Origin: Epiperipatus broadwayi
Taxonomy: Eukaryota > Onychophora > Udeonychophora > Euonychophora > Peripatidae
Reading direction: 5' to 3'
NCBI GenBank assembly: GCA_028023455.1
Contig: JAQFVV010000186.1
Span: 558,001-622,000, forward strand
Length of the DNA: 64,000 nt
Made by a program: the position numbers and the translations under genes. Shown piece by piece: positions 12,181-24,640 of the stretch; positions within the stretch are counted from its first letter, which is position 1; each line of letters begins with the position of its first letter. The notes under the pieces are model-generated. The model saw only the letters and a program-made list of their open reading frames with translations. It was not told the DNA's origin and did no database searches.

Positions 12181-13777
12181 ATAACTTAAAAGACATCCGA
12201 ATAAATACATTTTAGATACTCCCTGTAAGGTATCATTATTTACCGAATGTCTATATATTTTGATCAAATATGAAAACCCAAAACATACTTAACCGATAAC
12301 CAATCCATGCAAGCGTCTATAAACAACTTAAATTTAATGCATTTTTATTTAGGGTCAAGTATGAATAGACCACGTAGATTTGCATTTGAAACTAAAATAT
12401 TATATCCCTATTTAACCTTAGGCTAAAATTCGCAGTCAAACTGGCATCAATTCATCTGATACATCGATGTATTCAATGTAATACGGAATACGACAGCACC
12501 AAAAAGATTAAGAGAAGGCATTGACTCTCATCAGATAGGGATATTACATCTATCTAACGAGAAGAACAATAAAAAAAACTCCATAGAAAGGAACTGCGTT
12601 ATCCGACTTATAATTCCTTCCATAGGCAAACGGAAGTGTGCGGCGTATGAAGCGATTCTGCCCGTAGCGAATCAATATTACATCTACTAATCACACCAAT
12701 ATATCCAATCCATTGATCCAATTTAACCACGAAACAAATAACCTAAGATTACCCTCCCCTAATATAACTTTACAAATCTATACAGCCATTCACACCCGAC
12801 TTAAGTTTAACATTTATATAATTAATTTAACGAAAAACAAAAAAATCATGATAAAACTTAAAGAATAAAAAATAAATAAATGGAAATGATTTTACATAAA
12901 TAAGAAAAAAAAAATACATCAAATAACACTATTAATAAAGAATTTAGTTTGGTCAGATAGGATCATATTGCAATCATTGAAATATAGAAAATTTTAATTT
13001 AATGTTCATTATTTATAAAGTTCTTACGGTTTAAAACAGTTCATCTTTATCCGTTGCTTGCCATGAACGTGAATTCCCACGCCGTCCTAAAAAGGTTGGT
13101 ATCCATTTAGCCGTTGTTTATTTATTTATTCGGAGGTTTTTTAGTTTAGTTGGTCCTCAATGTAGAAAACGATAGTTCATTTCTCTTTCTTTCTTTGGCA
13201 AAACTGAAGGGATTGAACGTGCATCCTTCAATCTCTTCTCCCGCACCTCCGCACTAACATCTATCTGTCACATCATAATAATCATAATCTCCTAATAATT
13301 TTCCACCATGTCCTTTTATATTCATTTGAAGGATTGCATTTACATTACGTCATCGATGCGATAATCCTTTTCGTTGAGGTCCGATTTCCCAATGGATTTA
13401 TTTCATTTGCTAAAAGTTTCTATTGTTTTCCTCTCTGACCGATGTTTTTACATTTAAATGCCCAAGGCTGGTTTATGTTTAACTAATTAACAATCATTTC
13501 CATTTCTGATTAATTAACCTGTTTTCCAAATCAAAGATATATTTTTATCTCTAAATCTTTTTAAGTTTTTGTTTTAAAATACCTTTTCTATTTTTAATAC
13601 AGTTTTATTTTAATAATTTTTTTTATCTGTGCGATTTAATATATACGAGTTTAAGATGATATTTAATTTCAATTTTTAATTCTTAAAGAAAATTTTTAAA
13701 TGCGAACTTTTTGATTTACTTTCATGTTTAATAAATATAAAAAAAAAACAATGTAACGAACGTCTGTGCTCGTTACA
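12181..13777. repeat. 1,597-bp tandem repeat, copy B
   Basis: This copy is the same length as copy A and directly abuts it. The duplication start inside the LTR (caataac near 10582) shares a few bases with the sequence made at the junction (acaataac), so microhomology or unequal exchange could explain it. The copy ends exactly at the 4-bp target duplication. Confidence 0.9.
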
Positions 13778-14014
13778 CTTTTCTTATTGTTGTATCTTGT
13801 AAAAATTGAATGCAATTTTGTGCACTCCAAAAAAACTAGTATTTATTCGAGAGGTTGTTTTTAGATCGTGCACTGATAATTGAGGAATTTAATTAAAGCA
13901 TTAACGTAATGGCGAACGATAATTCCAAGAAATATTTTCTGATTGCAAATATTTCTAGATAAGAAACCTTACCTTATTGGACAAGGTAATTAATTGCTGC
14001 AGTTATCAGAAAGC

Positions 14015-14050
14015 TATAAAAAGACTGTATAACAACTATGTCAGGGCAGT
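14015..14050 (+). promoter_or_regulatory. TATA box with initiator-like site
   Basis: TATAAAAAG (14015-14023) lies about 27 bp before TCAGGGCAGT (14041-14050), the usual TATA-to-initiator distance in animal pol II promoters. The downstream sequence is GC-richer than its surroundings and ends in a splice donor. It is on the same strand as the SLC6 exons, 13 kb upstream. It may equally be the promoter of an unrecognised LTR element. Confidence 0.45.
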
Positions 14051-14500
14051 ATTTGAGTGAATCTCCAGTAGACGTTCCTGTTCAATTCCAGTAGGAGAGT
14101 TCTCACATCAGTGCTTCAGTAAATGTCAGCGCTCAGTGGAAATGTAGTCCATGGGCATAGCTGAAAGAGCCTACAGAGTATGGGGAGACCATAGCCTGAA
14201 GAAACCATCCAGATAGCAGCTGAATAAAGAGTTGAGTTTCCGGCGGTTTTCAAGTGAAGTAACTGGTAGACTGTTGCAGAGACGGAAGCTGTAAGGAGCT
14301 TAAAGTCAGTCACAGTGCAATACTATGAAGAGTTCATGTGTAGCTAAACTGGACTGGGGCCAAGGTTTGCATAAACCTAGCCCATGGTGAACCATTTTTG
14401 TAGCAGCCAGCCTGAATGAATATCGAGGGAATTGAACATTAGCAAACTGTAGAGATAGAGTTGTTGCAAACTATTCGCTATTCAGACTACGTAAAATATT
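14043..14500 (+). other. Candidate untranslated first exon ending in a GTGAGT donor
   Basis: This GC-richer stretch follows the TATA/initiator pair and ends at ATT|GTGAGT (14501). It has many short ATG-stop frames and no long ORF. In the frame that would join the phase-0 start of the 27388 exon there is a stop close to the donor, so the exon would be 5' UTR only if it belongs to SLC6. An LTR leader or an alternative first exon are both possible. This is inferred from signals only. Confidence 0.35.
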
Positions 14501-17040
14501 GTGAGTCTTTTATTGTATATATTTATTTGCTGACCGCACAGTCATACTTGCAGATATAACACTTATCCTTTTATATTTTAATCTTATCAACAAAGAATCA
14601 AAAGATACAATTTACATTATTCATCTCAAAGATTAGATTCCAGTCATATGCCATAATTAAGAAATGCAAACATTAATAAGATAAAATTCTAAAACATTTG
14701 TCTCTAGGGGAAATTTTTTTTTTTAAAAATTAACGATGATTCCTCTGTGATCTGTACAAGACACCTTTTCTATAATGATGTTTTCAAAAGAATATTTTCA
14801 GGACATCAAACAAAGACATAGTTAATAAACGAAGATGGTTAAAGATGTGAAATGTGTAGAATAAAATAAACATTGAATAAATCCAAAAAGTGAAAACATG
14901 TTTAATAGTGATTATGATGACGATGATAAAGTGATATTTCAGGAAGATTTTTAAAAAAGTGGACATAGACTGAGTTAAAAGAGTAAAGAATTAAATAATT
15001 TTTTTTTAAAAGGGTCAAAACATAGACAGTTAGTGACAGGTTGTAATAAGCATGTTGTAACAGCTAGATCATAATAAATAAATAAATGGAAAAAAAAATA
15101 TCTGTAATTTTTTTTAACCCACTCTATACCTGTTCCCATGATTGCTTTTTTAAAAAAAAGTTTTCCTGAAATTATCAATTTTATTGCTATTTCGTTCACT
15201 AACATGTATTTCTATTCCTATTTCCAATGTATATCTCATGTGGATGATATTATTTCAGCTAGCAAGTTGCCTGCAGTTTTATGTAATAAATATTATGCTA
15301 TAACATCTCTTACTTGTTCAGACCCCCAAATTCGACAGCCAGTTTTATGTAACAGAATAACCTGTATATATAATTTGTTATAGTAAAGCAATCACATCCA
15401 AGCATCACCTCTTATAACAAATTCTCATGATTTTGAAGTATTTTGTTCTGGTGTCCACTTGAAGCCAAAGTGACACAGCAAATGGGTAGCTGATGTGCCT
15501 TGGTAACATTGCTTTAGTTATAACAACCCTCAAACTGTCTGAATTACTACTAACTGATTAACCAATAGGCTTTATTCATGGAGCCAGCTTTTACTTTTTT
15601 TAAGATTTAACTATATGAATGTAAAATGATGCCATCTCCAAATGGAGACCTAACTCTCTTAAACACTACCCAGAAATGATTCATATTTTTCATTATTGTA
15701 TCCAGGTTTATTAGCCAAGTATCAACTATGGAGACTAGGAAATCATGATTATGTATTCAACCATATATTATAGCAATACATACACTGGATAGGTAAAATC
15801 TGATAATAAGAGTAAAGAATGCTTTTATGTAAATCTTTTACGCTACAACCATTCAAATCTTTGTTTGCTGCCTTTTGTTATTTAATAGAGTAAAATTTCT
15901 TAAAAGTTTTATTAATTACTAATCTGCATTTTGATATAATTAGTTTACAACAATGTTATGTTTCTTCAAATGATTTGCTGTTGATTGTTGACCCTTGATG
16001 TAGATTTATTTCTGGGTAGCCCAAACTTTGATCTTGCTGTAATTATTTTTGTGTAATCCAAAGTTTCTTTAAATTAAATTGTCTCTCTAAATACTTGCTT
16101 TATTTTCATCTCCCACAACAAAATTAATATTGTTTTTTTATAGAATTGGCATTTTAGGTTCATATAATCAATGTACAATGTTGATTTTATCCAGAAGGTA
16201 TTTAACCAGGTTTCCATTTATTACTAATATGGCAAGAACATTAATTTTCTCTGCCAGATCATATGTTGGCCAGTCAATTGAGAATTCAAATATGGTTGCA
16301 TGAGCAGAGCATCTTTATCCATTCATCTATAAAAACATCTCAGTTTATTATAAGCATGTATAGGAACTTATTACACTGTTTGAAAAAATCACAAGGCAAG
16401 AGAGAGACAAAAAACGGATTTTCTCATTTTTATACTTGTCAAATAAAATTATGTCATGACCAATATACCTAGATCTATAATTTAGTTAATTAAAACTTTC
16501 CATTTCAAACATTCCTCCCTTTTTTGTATTTTTAAAATTATATTCCTTAATATTTCTTTTAATCAACACATTTTTCCAGTTTAGAGATAAGAATTATCTG
16601 TTGTTGTTGTTGTTTTTTAAAAAAAACTAAAATAAAACATCTTGAACTCTTTCTTCCAAAAAAAACCAAACAAACAAAGAGAAAGAAACCCTATATTCTT
16701 TATATGTAGAATATATAAAAATAATTATTTAATCTATAAATTTGAATCTTATACTACACACATCACAGTCATCAATAAATAAATGAAATGTTATTATTGT
16801 CTTTTTTAAAAACATTACATGTTGCATGATACTACAATGTTAGCATCAACCTCATTGGCTTTATATTTGATTATATCTTATAGAATGACTAGTTTAGTTT
16901 TAAGATTTAACTCATGAAGTTAGATTATATCAATGTATCCCAATATTTATATATGTAAACCATCTAGCTTTATTATCTAAATAGTAATTAAGTTTAATGG
17001 GGTTTGTCAGTATTAAAAATTACTATTTTAATTTGCTTTA
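14501..17040. other. AT-rich non-coding sequence
   Basis: There are several short open frames in low-complexity A/T sequence on both strands. None has a domain, a conserved motif or a plausible splice context. I see no repeat that I can name. Confidence 0.4.
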
Positions 17041-17270
17041 GCCTGTTAGATTTCCATCTTTTATTCATAGAAGTTGTCTTGATAACAAATTGAAGATTTC
17101 TAGTGTTGATAAGATTAACCTATTATCATGTGATGTATATATTACTTAGATAGTAAACCTGAATTTTCTGGAGATCCATCTTTTGCTTATGGAGGTTGCT
17201 TTGATAACAGATTGAAGATTAATGGTTTAGATAGACTTGTGACTGCTATCATGTAATATATATATATATA
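17041..17270. repeat. Diverged tandem duplication, about 120-bp unit
   Basis: Two adjacent copies (about 17041-17150 and 17158-17270) share the phrases tttccatcttttattcat / gatccatcttttgcttat, then gataaca.attgaagatt, then tatcatgt.at. They differ at perhaps a quarter of positions, so the duplication is old. No function is evident. Confidence 0.6.
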
Positions 17271-18149
17271 TCATAGCAGAGTAGATAACTTTTTTGCTGT
17301 GCATTTTTTTAGTAGCCCCTATCAGTCATTTGGGTTAATTTCCATTTTCTTACTTTAATAAATTTACTTTTATTTTGTGTTATATTTTCACAATTTTTTA
17401 ATTATTTCGTTTAAATATAAGTACAAAAATAAAAGCCATTCCTAAAAATAATATTTCAACTTTTCAAATATAGAAAAAATATAATAAACTGAAATCTATG
17501 ATCATTACAAGATTTGCTGCTTCTTTCATGGTTACAGATATATATGTATTTGGAATGAAATAAAATTTATTTGAATTACATTTCTAAAATCTAAACAAAT
17601 TTTTGTAAAGAATGCATAAAATAATAAAATTGTTTTCAAATTTAAAATTCTATTTACAACTATTTAAAAATGACAAAAAAAAAAGCTACCATGGTTACAG
17701 AAACTTTTTTTTTCAGCCAATCACAATGTTCTACTTTACATTACTACTACATTTTTTAGACTTAAAGTCTTTTAAAAACAAATATTTTAAAATAAAATCT
17801 GAATATAATACTCATATTATTATCAAAATATAAATATGTTGATAAAATAGCCATAAAATATATATACAAATTTTAGAAAATTTACAATTTCATTTCAATA
17901 AACATTTATTTACTAAATACAATGATTACACAGATATCATTCTTGTTATAAGTGGAAGCCATGGGAATTTCCTTGATTATTGTTCTGTAGAAATGAGGAA
18001 TGATTGCACATCAAACTGGATCATTTTCAGTTGTAGCTTATTGATTATTTTGTTTCCATAATTGTTTGAGTATAGGTAGGGTGAGTTATCTCATTGTGAG
18101 TTGGAAATTAATTTCTGTTTTTCGTGTGGAGTTCTGGGATGTCCAGAAG

Positions 18150-18590
18150 ATTTCATGTATCTTCTACAATGCGGCGTGGTCTGATTGTCTCATCTCTTTG
18201 TTTAATCTTGTTGATCATATGGATGTAGACCTGTTTAACATCAGGAGTTGGGTATTCTAAGCTAAGTTTGCTGCATGTTGTCCAGAGTGCAAATGTGTAG
18301 AATATGGAGAGCTGAGTCCATGCGACAGTTTTTGTAGCAATACATCGCCAGATTGAGGTGATTGTTTGGAAGTTTATTTTTGAGCTGGTAAATATCAGTT
18401 TTCTGATGCTGCCGAGTTTTGGGCATCTATGTATTATATGGTCTATTGTCTCATTTTCTCTCTTGCATAGTTGACAGAGCGGGTTGATTCTGGAGTAACC
18501 TCTTTTGTATGTTAAAAACCAACTGGTGGGTAACACATCTAGATTTATTTTGATGGTGAAATCCAAGAATTTTGCTTCCAAACTCCACCT
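18150..18590 (-). mobile_element. L1/Tx1-like LINE 3' end fragment
   Basis: The minus frame 18581-18153 has the RT-associated zinc finger: CQLCKRENETIDHIIHRCP, preceded by INLDVLPTSWFLTYKRG. It is clearly related to the fragments at 8850-9682 and 36800-38302. It ends with a charged tail (KQRDETIRP), as do those copies. The catalytic RT part is absent, so this is a 5'-truncated dead copy. Confidence 0.8.
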
Positions 18591-19451
18591 TTTGAATTTG
18601 TTTATGAGATTTTTGTTCGTTAAATTCAGCTATTTCTTATATAAAATTTAAGTAAACAACAATTCCTTGCAAGAGCTTTCAGATCTGAAAACAAAGAAAC
18701 TGTTAATCTTGAATCTTTTGTATTAGATTCTATGTATGATACTGAACACTCACCACAGATAATCACATGAGAATTAATTTAAGCCAAGAGATTGAATCAC
18801 GACTATCCAGCATAAACAGGATCATCTTTACTAGCATAAAAGTTAATAAATAATATCTAAATAGATTATTTAACAAAAATTATATTACTTTTAAAAAGCA
18901 TGTGTAGACATATATATAAAGAATTTCTGTTATATAACATGTTATTGATTTCAAAAATATTTAAAGTGTGAATAGTAAAAAAAAAATACTTCAAAATATT
19001 CTGCAATAATTTGCCATTTTTATCATTATGTTTATTATGACATTTCCAGATAGCTTTTATTGTATATAAACATTAAATGAAAAATTGTTTAGAAGTACTA
19101 TTATATCAGGAAAAAGCACAACACTCTATTCAAAAAATTCTGTCAACATAATGAAATATATATATATACATAGAATCAAGGTTTAATGAGAGTCTAGAAT
19201 GATTTTTTATTGTCTTGTTTGTGATAATGTTTGTAATAATAGTTTGGCTTTACTTTTCTTGCATTTTTAATAGATTACAGTCACTTATATACAATATTAA
19301 TTAGCCATATTTATATAATATTAATCTGCTGAATAATCGTATCAGATATTTAGAATTATTGATTAAAAGATTTGAAAAGTAGCCTGTGTTTATAGTAGTA
19401 TGCTAATGAATTAATTACTTTTAATATGAGCTAATAGTCTGTGTAAATATA

Positions 19452-19489
<38 letters not shown>

Positions 19490-19983
19490 GATAAGATAAA
19501 TTCTACAAGAGTATGTAGATAATTATCAACTATTACAATAATAAACTTTGTTATAAAACAATATTTATTATTTTCCTAAGCCAGTTTTTCTGTATGGTGT
19601 ATCTGTCAATGCATGACTAAAGTGAATATTAGCAAATGCATTAGCATATCTGCATGTATATAAACATATTTATATATGCATATCAGTATTATTTTACTTA
19701 TTGTCAGTTATCCACCAGCTTCTATATGATGACATAGAAGAAGTGCTGCTACTAAAAAAAATATGAAGCTTTTAAAATAAAAACCTGTGTTAAACATGGA
19801 TGCATAAATTTCTCCAACATTGTTTTCAATTTTTATGATAGTAGTCTTTGGAATTGTTTATAGGCAGCTTAATAAAACAATGATTAAGATATGATATAGA
19901 TTAATTGGTATAATTTTTAATTTAAATTGATTAATGATGAAAACAAGAACTTTGTCTTTGTGGACTCTGGACTTACAATATGA
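18591..19983. other. AT-rich non-coding; (CA)n(TA)n microsatellite
   Basis: There is a dinucleotide microsatellite at about 19451-19490 (CA repeats running into TA repeats). Otherwise I see no coding exon or recognisable repeat. Confidence 0.5.
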
Positions 19984-20280
19984 CCATATAATACTCAATT
20001 GTCCAAGGACTTTACTACTGTTACACAATGCTTTATTTACCACCCTTTCTTAGAGTTACGATTGCCTCAGCAATTTTCTTCAGAACTTTATATCTCATAA
20101 CCTCAACTGTTACATTCAAATTTAAAAATAAAGAAATTTGATTATAACAGTTGAGGTTAGGAGATATAAAGTTCTGAAGAAGATTGCTGGGGCAATCAAA
20201 ACTGTAAACTGTAAGAAAGGGTGGTAAATAAAGCATTATGTAACAGTAGTAAAGTGCTTGGACAATTTAGTATTATATGG
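19984..20280. mobile_element. Foldback element with about 140-bp arms
   Basis: The sequence from ccatataatact (19984) to agtattatatgg (20280) is a near-complete palindrome. The arms match at about 90% around a short A-rich centre near 20133. The two short minus frames here are by-products of the palindrome. There is no ribozyme core, so this is distinct from the other foldback families. Confidence 0.75.
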
Positions 20281-20489
20281 TATACATTTGGCAATGCAAT
20301 AAGAAAAAGTAGTTATTATACTTCTTGAAGAACACTTACAATATGCTAATCATTATGCTATTTTTGCTATTTCAAAAGATGATTTACAAATATCCTTAAT
20401 ATTTTAAATGCTTCATATAAAGACTTTGGTTCATTAATTAATATTAAAAAAAATTATCAACCCGTGGCAGAAAAAAATTCTTATCAACT

Positions 20490-21050
20490 TTTAGCTTGGA
20501 TGGCTAACAACTTAAGAATGTAAACCAGTTTAAATACTTTGGCAGTTTTATAAGTGGAAAGATGAACTTGAGATGTTGAGATAGTAATCCGTCATAGAAA
20601 AATAAATATTGCAACTAATCTCTATATAAAGCTTATCCAATTTATTGTATGGAAGTGAGAAATGAATATTTTAGCAGCTTAAAATAAAAACATTAGAAAA
20701 ATTGCATTTAAGGAGTTATAAAATTTTAAAGCACAATGGAAAGATCATAAAACCATTCAATGTTTTTTCAATTTGCTGGATGTGGTATTACACAGTCCAT
20801 TATTGTAAATCCACACCTTTATTGAATCGCACATGTAAAATGAATTGTAAACTTAAGCCTGGTTTCATGAGATTGTTAGAATCTATCCATTTTATAAGCA
20901 TTACCTCAAAGACATTCTAAAGAAATCAAATGCCAATTGTTTCCATTGGAAAGCAATGGTTGGACATAGTGTTTACATATTCCAGAAAAAAAAATTATGC
21001 AGAAGAAATTAAATGAGAACATCTACCATATCAAGTAAACAGAAAAATAG
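20490..21050 (+). mobile_element. Decayed RTE-like LINE fragment
   Basis: Conceptual reading of about 20500-20640 gives LKNVNQFKYFGSFISG followed by a stretch rich in I/R/K. This resembles the region after the RT fingers in RTE-type elements (V..FKYLG...). Near 20940 the phrase HWKAMVGHSVYIFQ fits the later C-terminus. Stops and frame shifts are frequent. It is too short and decayed for confident classification. Confidence 0.45.
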
Positions 21051-21877
21051 AATGACCCTATTTGTTTATGAATGGCTGTTATTACTATTATTACCAACTA
21101 TTAATACTAGTATTTTCAAAAAGGATTTTATTACAGATAAATAAGTTGTTACATTGATAATTCATTTACCAAATGTAGATAAATAAAAAGAATAGAATAA
21201 AATATATAGATAAAAAAGCAGATGTGATTTACATATTCAGAGTTTATATTTTTTCTTTCTGACAACAAATATATAATATATATAAAATCAGTGTTATCTC
21301 ATTAATTTAACTTTTCATTTTTGTATGTCTTTATTTTTCTTTGTTTCATTCACCATTAGATATATTGTATCATTTTATAAGCTCGGGCATTGTTGCTTTG
21401 TGGATCAGGTGCCTGTATACAGTTTTTGGGATGCAGCTTTCTTATCCCTTATAGAGAGTAGTTCCATTTTATTCCAAAATGTATTTGGATGCCTTCTTGT
21501 TGTATATGAATGGTTGCATCTAATGCATTGCAAGAAAAAGAAAATGAAAGTACATGACCAAATGTATGGGTGGTTACCTTTAGCAAATGTTCATGAAAAG
21601 TATGAATATTATAATTTTTTGCTTGATATTATGGAGATGGATGCACAAATATTGTCAACAATAGAGACAGCAAAAAGGAAGTGGGATTGAGTTTGTCTCT
21701 CTATGTCATAACCACCATATATTTTCTTTATTTATGTAGTCTTCTATACCTGTAGAAATCTGAGAAGTACTTCAAGGTTAGTTTTAATGACCAGAATTTG
21801 AATTTTGATGTTATTTGTTTATTATTACTATTTAGAATTGATCTTTTATTATTTAACATAGAGGAAGGGTAAATTAA
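21051..21877. other. Non-coding; one unassigned 121-codon frame
   Basis: A + frame at 21325-21690 encodes 121 residues, with a hydrophobic start and a charged C-terminal half containing a lysine run (CKKKKMK). I recognise no domain. It sits directly after a LINE remnant and may be repeat-derived. I do not call it a gene. Confidence 0.35.
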
Positions 21878-24640
21878 CTAGTATGTATCCCAATATTTAA
21901 ATTTATTTGTGGGAGAGGATAAGAAACCAGTCAATGGAAGAGGCTTATCTGTTGGGGTAATTTTAAAGAATACTTTTATACATGGGAATGTATGCAAACA
22001 GGCAGAAATAAGATTTAGTGTCTTGAGTTTTAAAAACATTTGTTGAATGTAGTCATAAACCATTTTGTATTAGAGGGTCTTGGATATATTTTAGTGAGAT
22101 TGAGACAATGTTTCTATCAACAATAACTTTCTTCACATTAAGTTTATTTTATTATTAAAAACTTTAGTGTTTATTATTATTGGGGAATAAGATATAATAA
22201 GGATACAATGATAAGTAAGATTTTGAAAGTGAATTGACTATTTTCAATTTTAATTTTTTTTAAGTTTTTCTTATATTTGTAGGTTCATTACTGAGCTGCT
22301 CAGATAAAATACGAATCCTACAAAAGATTTGGGTTTTCCTTTACAATGTTGGGTGTGAAATTGTCCAGTATATATTTACCAAGCATAGGATTTAGCATTA
22401 TTGAACTACAGCTTGTATTTAAGAAGCTGGTATGGATTTATAGTTGGTATCTGTTTTTTTAAAGTTAGGACTGAGATATAGTCCAAGGTTTAGCAAACTT
22501 TTTAATATGAAGAGCTATTATGTTTATATAGCTTCTCCCTTTCCGATAAAAGAGTCACAAGGGAAAGGGTGAAAAATAGATTCATGAAAAATTTGAATTT
22601 CTGAATTGCTGTGGATTTATTTGAACATCCTAACAAGTGTCAAAATTCTCTTAAAAATGAGTAAAGAAAAAGTTACTTTGATAGTTAGGGTATGCTCATA
22701 TACCCTATATATTACATATATAAATACAGATATATAATAAGCCTATGTGTTTCAGTTATTTGATAGTTAGATTTATTTATAAATTTCTAACATTAAAACA
22801 TTCATCATCAAATATTATTCAGAAATAAGACTGAATTCAAATAGCAAAATTGTAAAGCATGGTTTTCCTTTTCCTAGAGTCATCAAAATATTTATTTCCA
22901 AATTCCAATAGGAAATAAAAAATGTTTATGTTTATAATGATAAAAAGAGCCACATAAAACCACTTGACTTATGAGCCACAGTTTTCTAACCTCTGATATA
23001 AACAATACAGGATATATTTGCTTTTATACTAGGGATGTGTTATCTTTGGTAATTCTTTTTTTCTAATATTTAGTAAAATATTGATGATGATAGTACAAAG
23101 AAATCACTTAATGGAAAATCATGTAGAATTGAATAATATGGTTCAAAACAAGATGAGTTATTTCCATTTAGTATATTATATATTTCTTGACTTTAAGTTT
23201 AGTGATTAAGTACATGAAAGTCCTTGGCATTGCTGTATTTGCTAATGTACAATAAAGAGTTCAATTGGAACTATGTCAAATGCTGATTTTATATCCAGTT
23301 GGATGTTAACTGGGCTATACTTTTTATGGTGTCAATCACTAATTTGAACAAAAAGACTGCTCACACTATTAATGAGAACTTCTTAGTAAATTGCATTCTT
23401 AACAACATACATAATAGATAGGATTGTAGTTTGCATTTAATAACAATGTTAATATTAAATGGACTATTGATAGGGACTTCAGATTTATTAGTGTGGATAT
23501 TTTATCATGTTTATTAATAAATTTTACCAATAAAATAGGATATAATCTATATACACGATAAACTCTTTTTGTTAAAAAAATGCATAACTTAGATAAATAT
23601 CCCACAGCAAAATGTTCTAAATGCTTATATGCAAAGCAAGGTATCCCATGAATTTGTGGGTTACAAGAGTTTGGATTGAGGCTAGGTTTTATATAAATTT
23701 CTCCAGGTGTAAAATATGTTCTACCTTCTGAATCTCCAAGAAAATATGGAGCAGAATTTTTTGCTTGGAGTTTGGTTTTGAAATGTGTATAAGGGATATT
23801 TGTAGCATGTTGTAACCAGATGTTTTTTCTTATATTTAATTGCTGTTTTTATATGAGTGATGGGAACTGACTCAATGCCCAGCAAGTATAGTGTCTGGTC
23901 CACATGAATTGATATCAAAGAGTCTTTTTTTTATTAACATGTATTCTGTAATTGACTCATGGGCTGACTGAGGTACTTTTTTCAGGGCAATTACATTTGA
24001 ACAGATTTTCTATGTTTTATACTATGTGTAATTCTCTTGTGTGTTTTGAGGGTGGTCATGTGATTCTTGTTATGACACAATGTTAACAAAGGCAATCTAT
24101 GTTTTGTACCAGATCCATTTCTGTATCTTGAAGTTTGAAAAGGGAGATATGTATTTCTGAGAATAAGTATTCTGGAATTTGTCTTGAGCAGAGGTTTTTA
24201 ATGATAGTTTGATCATGTGCTAGAGTGCTGGTGAATAATAAACCAAGTCAATTAGTGATGAAAACCTGCCATTAGTAAATGAGGCTGAATTTTGGGGGAG
24301 AAGGGTAACCATTTTCTGTTTACATGACATATTAAAGTTACCAAGTGAAATTAATGGGTATGAGGAGAGTGCAATTTTGGAGTTTAATGTTTTAATAATT
24401 ATATCATTTTATGACTTAGAGATATATAAACAAATGCTACATTAAATGTTAATATTTTGTGATATAAAGTTATATTATAATGTATGCATCTATGTATATT
24501 ATTTTAAATGAATATGAAGAACACGTTTTAGCTATCACAATCCCTATACTTCCTGAAGGTGAGAATAATGCTCAAGAGAATGCTGACTTAAAAGGATCAG
24601 TCTGGGATTCATTATAAATCTTTGTTTCTAGTAATCCAAA
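21878..24640 (-). mobile_element. Decayed L1/Tx1-like LINE (endonuclease and RT)
   Basis: Read on the minus strand from high to low coordinates, the expected order of a non-LTR ORF2 can be followed. Near 24560-24520 there is GSIGIVIAKTCSS. Near 24350-24200 there is ISLGNFNMSC and then SLIDLVYYSPAL, the endonuclease catalytic and C-terminal motifs. Near 23280 there is LDIKSAFDIVPIELF (RT motif A). Near 22370-22310 there is GKPKSFVGFVF. At 22063-21878 there is TPTDKPLPL...YWDTY. The last two match the ORF at 36800-38302. Stops and frame shifts break every part. Confidence 0.7.

Larger units (their letters stand above)
9992..13777. mobile_element. Solo-LTR-like element with internal tandem duplication
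   Basis: The element begins TGTAACGA and ends TCGTTACA, so it has TG...CA termini with an 8-bp inverted end. A perfect 4-bp duplication CTTT flanks it (9988-9991 and 13778-13781). Four- to five-base duplications and TG...CA ends are typical of Ty3/Gypsy-type LTRs. No gag-pol frame is present. A unique 592-bp 5' part is followed by two 1,597-bp tandem copies. Without the duplication the LTR would be about 2.2 kb. A non-autonomous DNA transposon with 4-bp duplications is the main alternative. Confidence 0.65.

Noticed and set aside
21325-21690. 121-codon + frame
   Set aside because: No domain, splice context or homologue within the window was recognised. It sits between repeat remnants.
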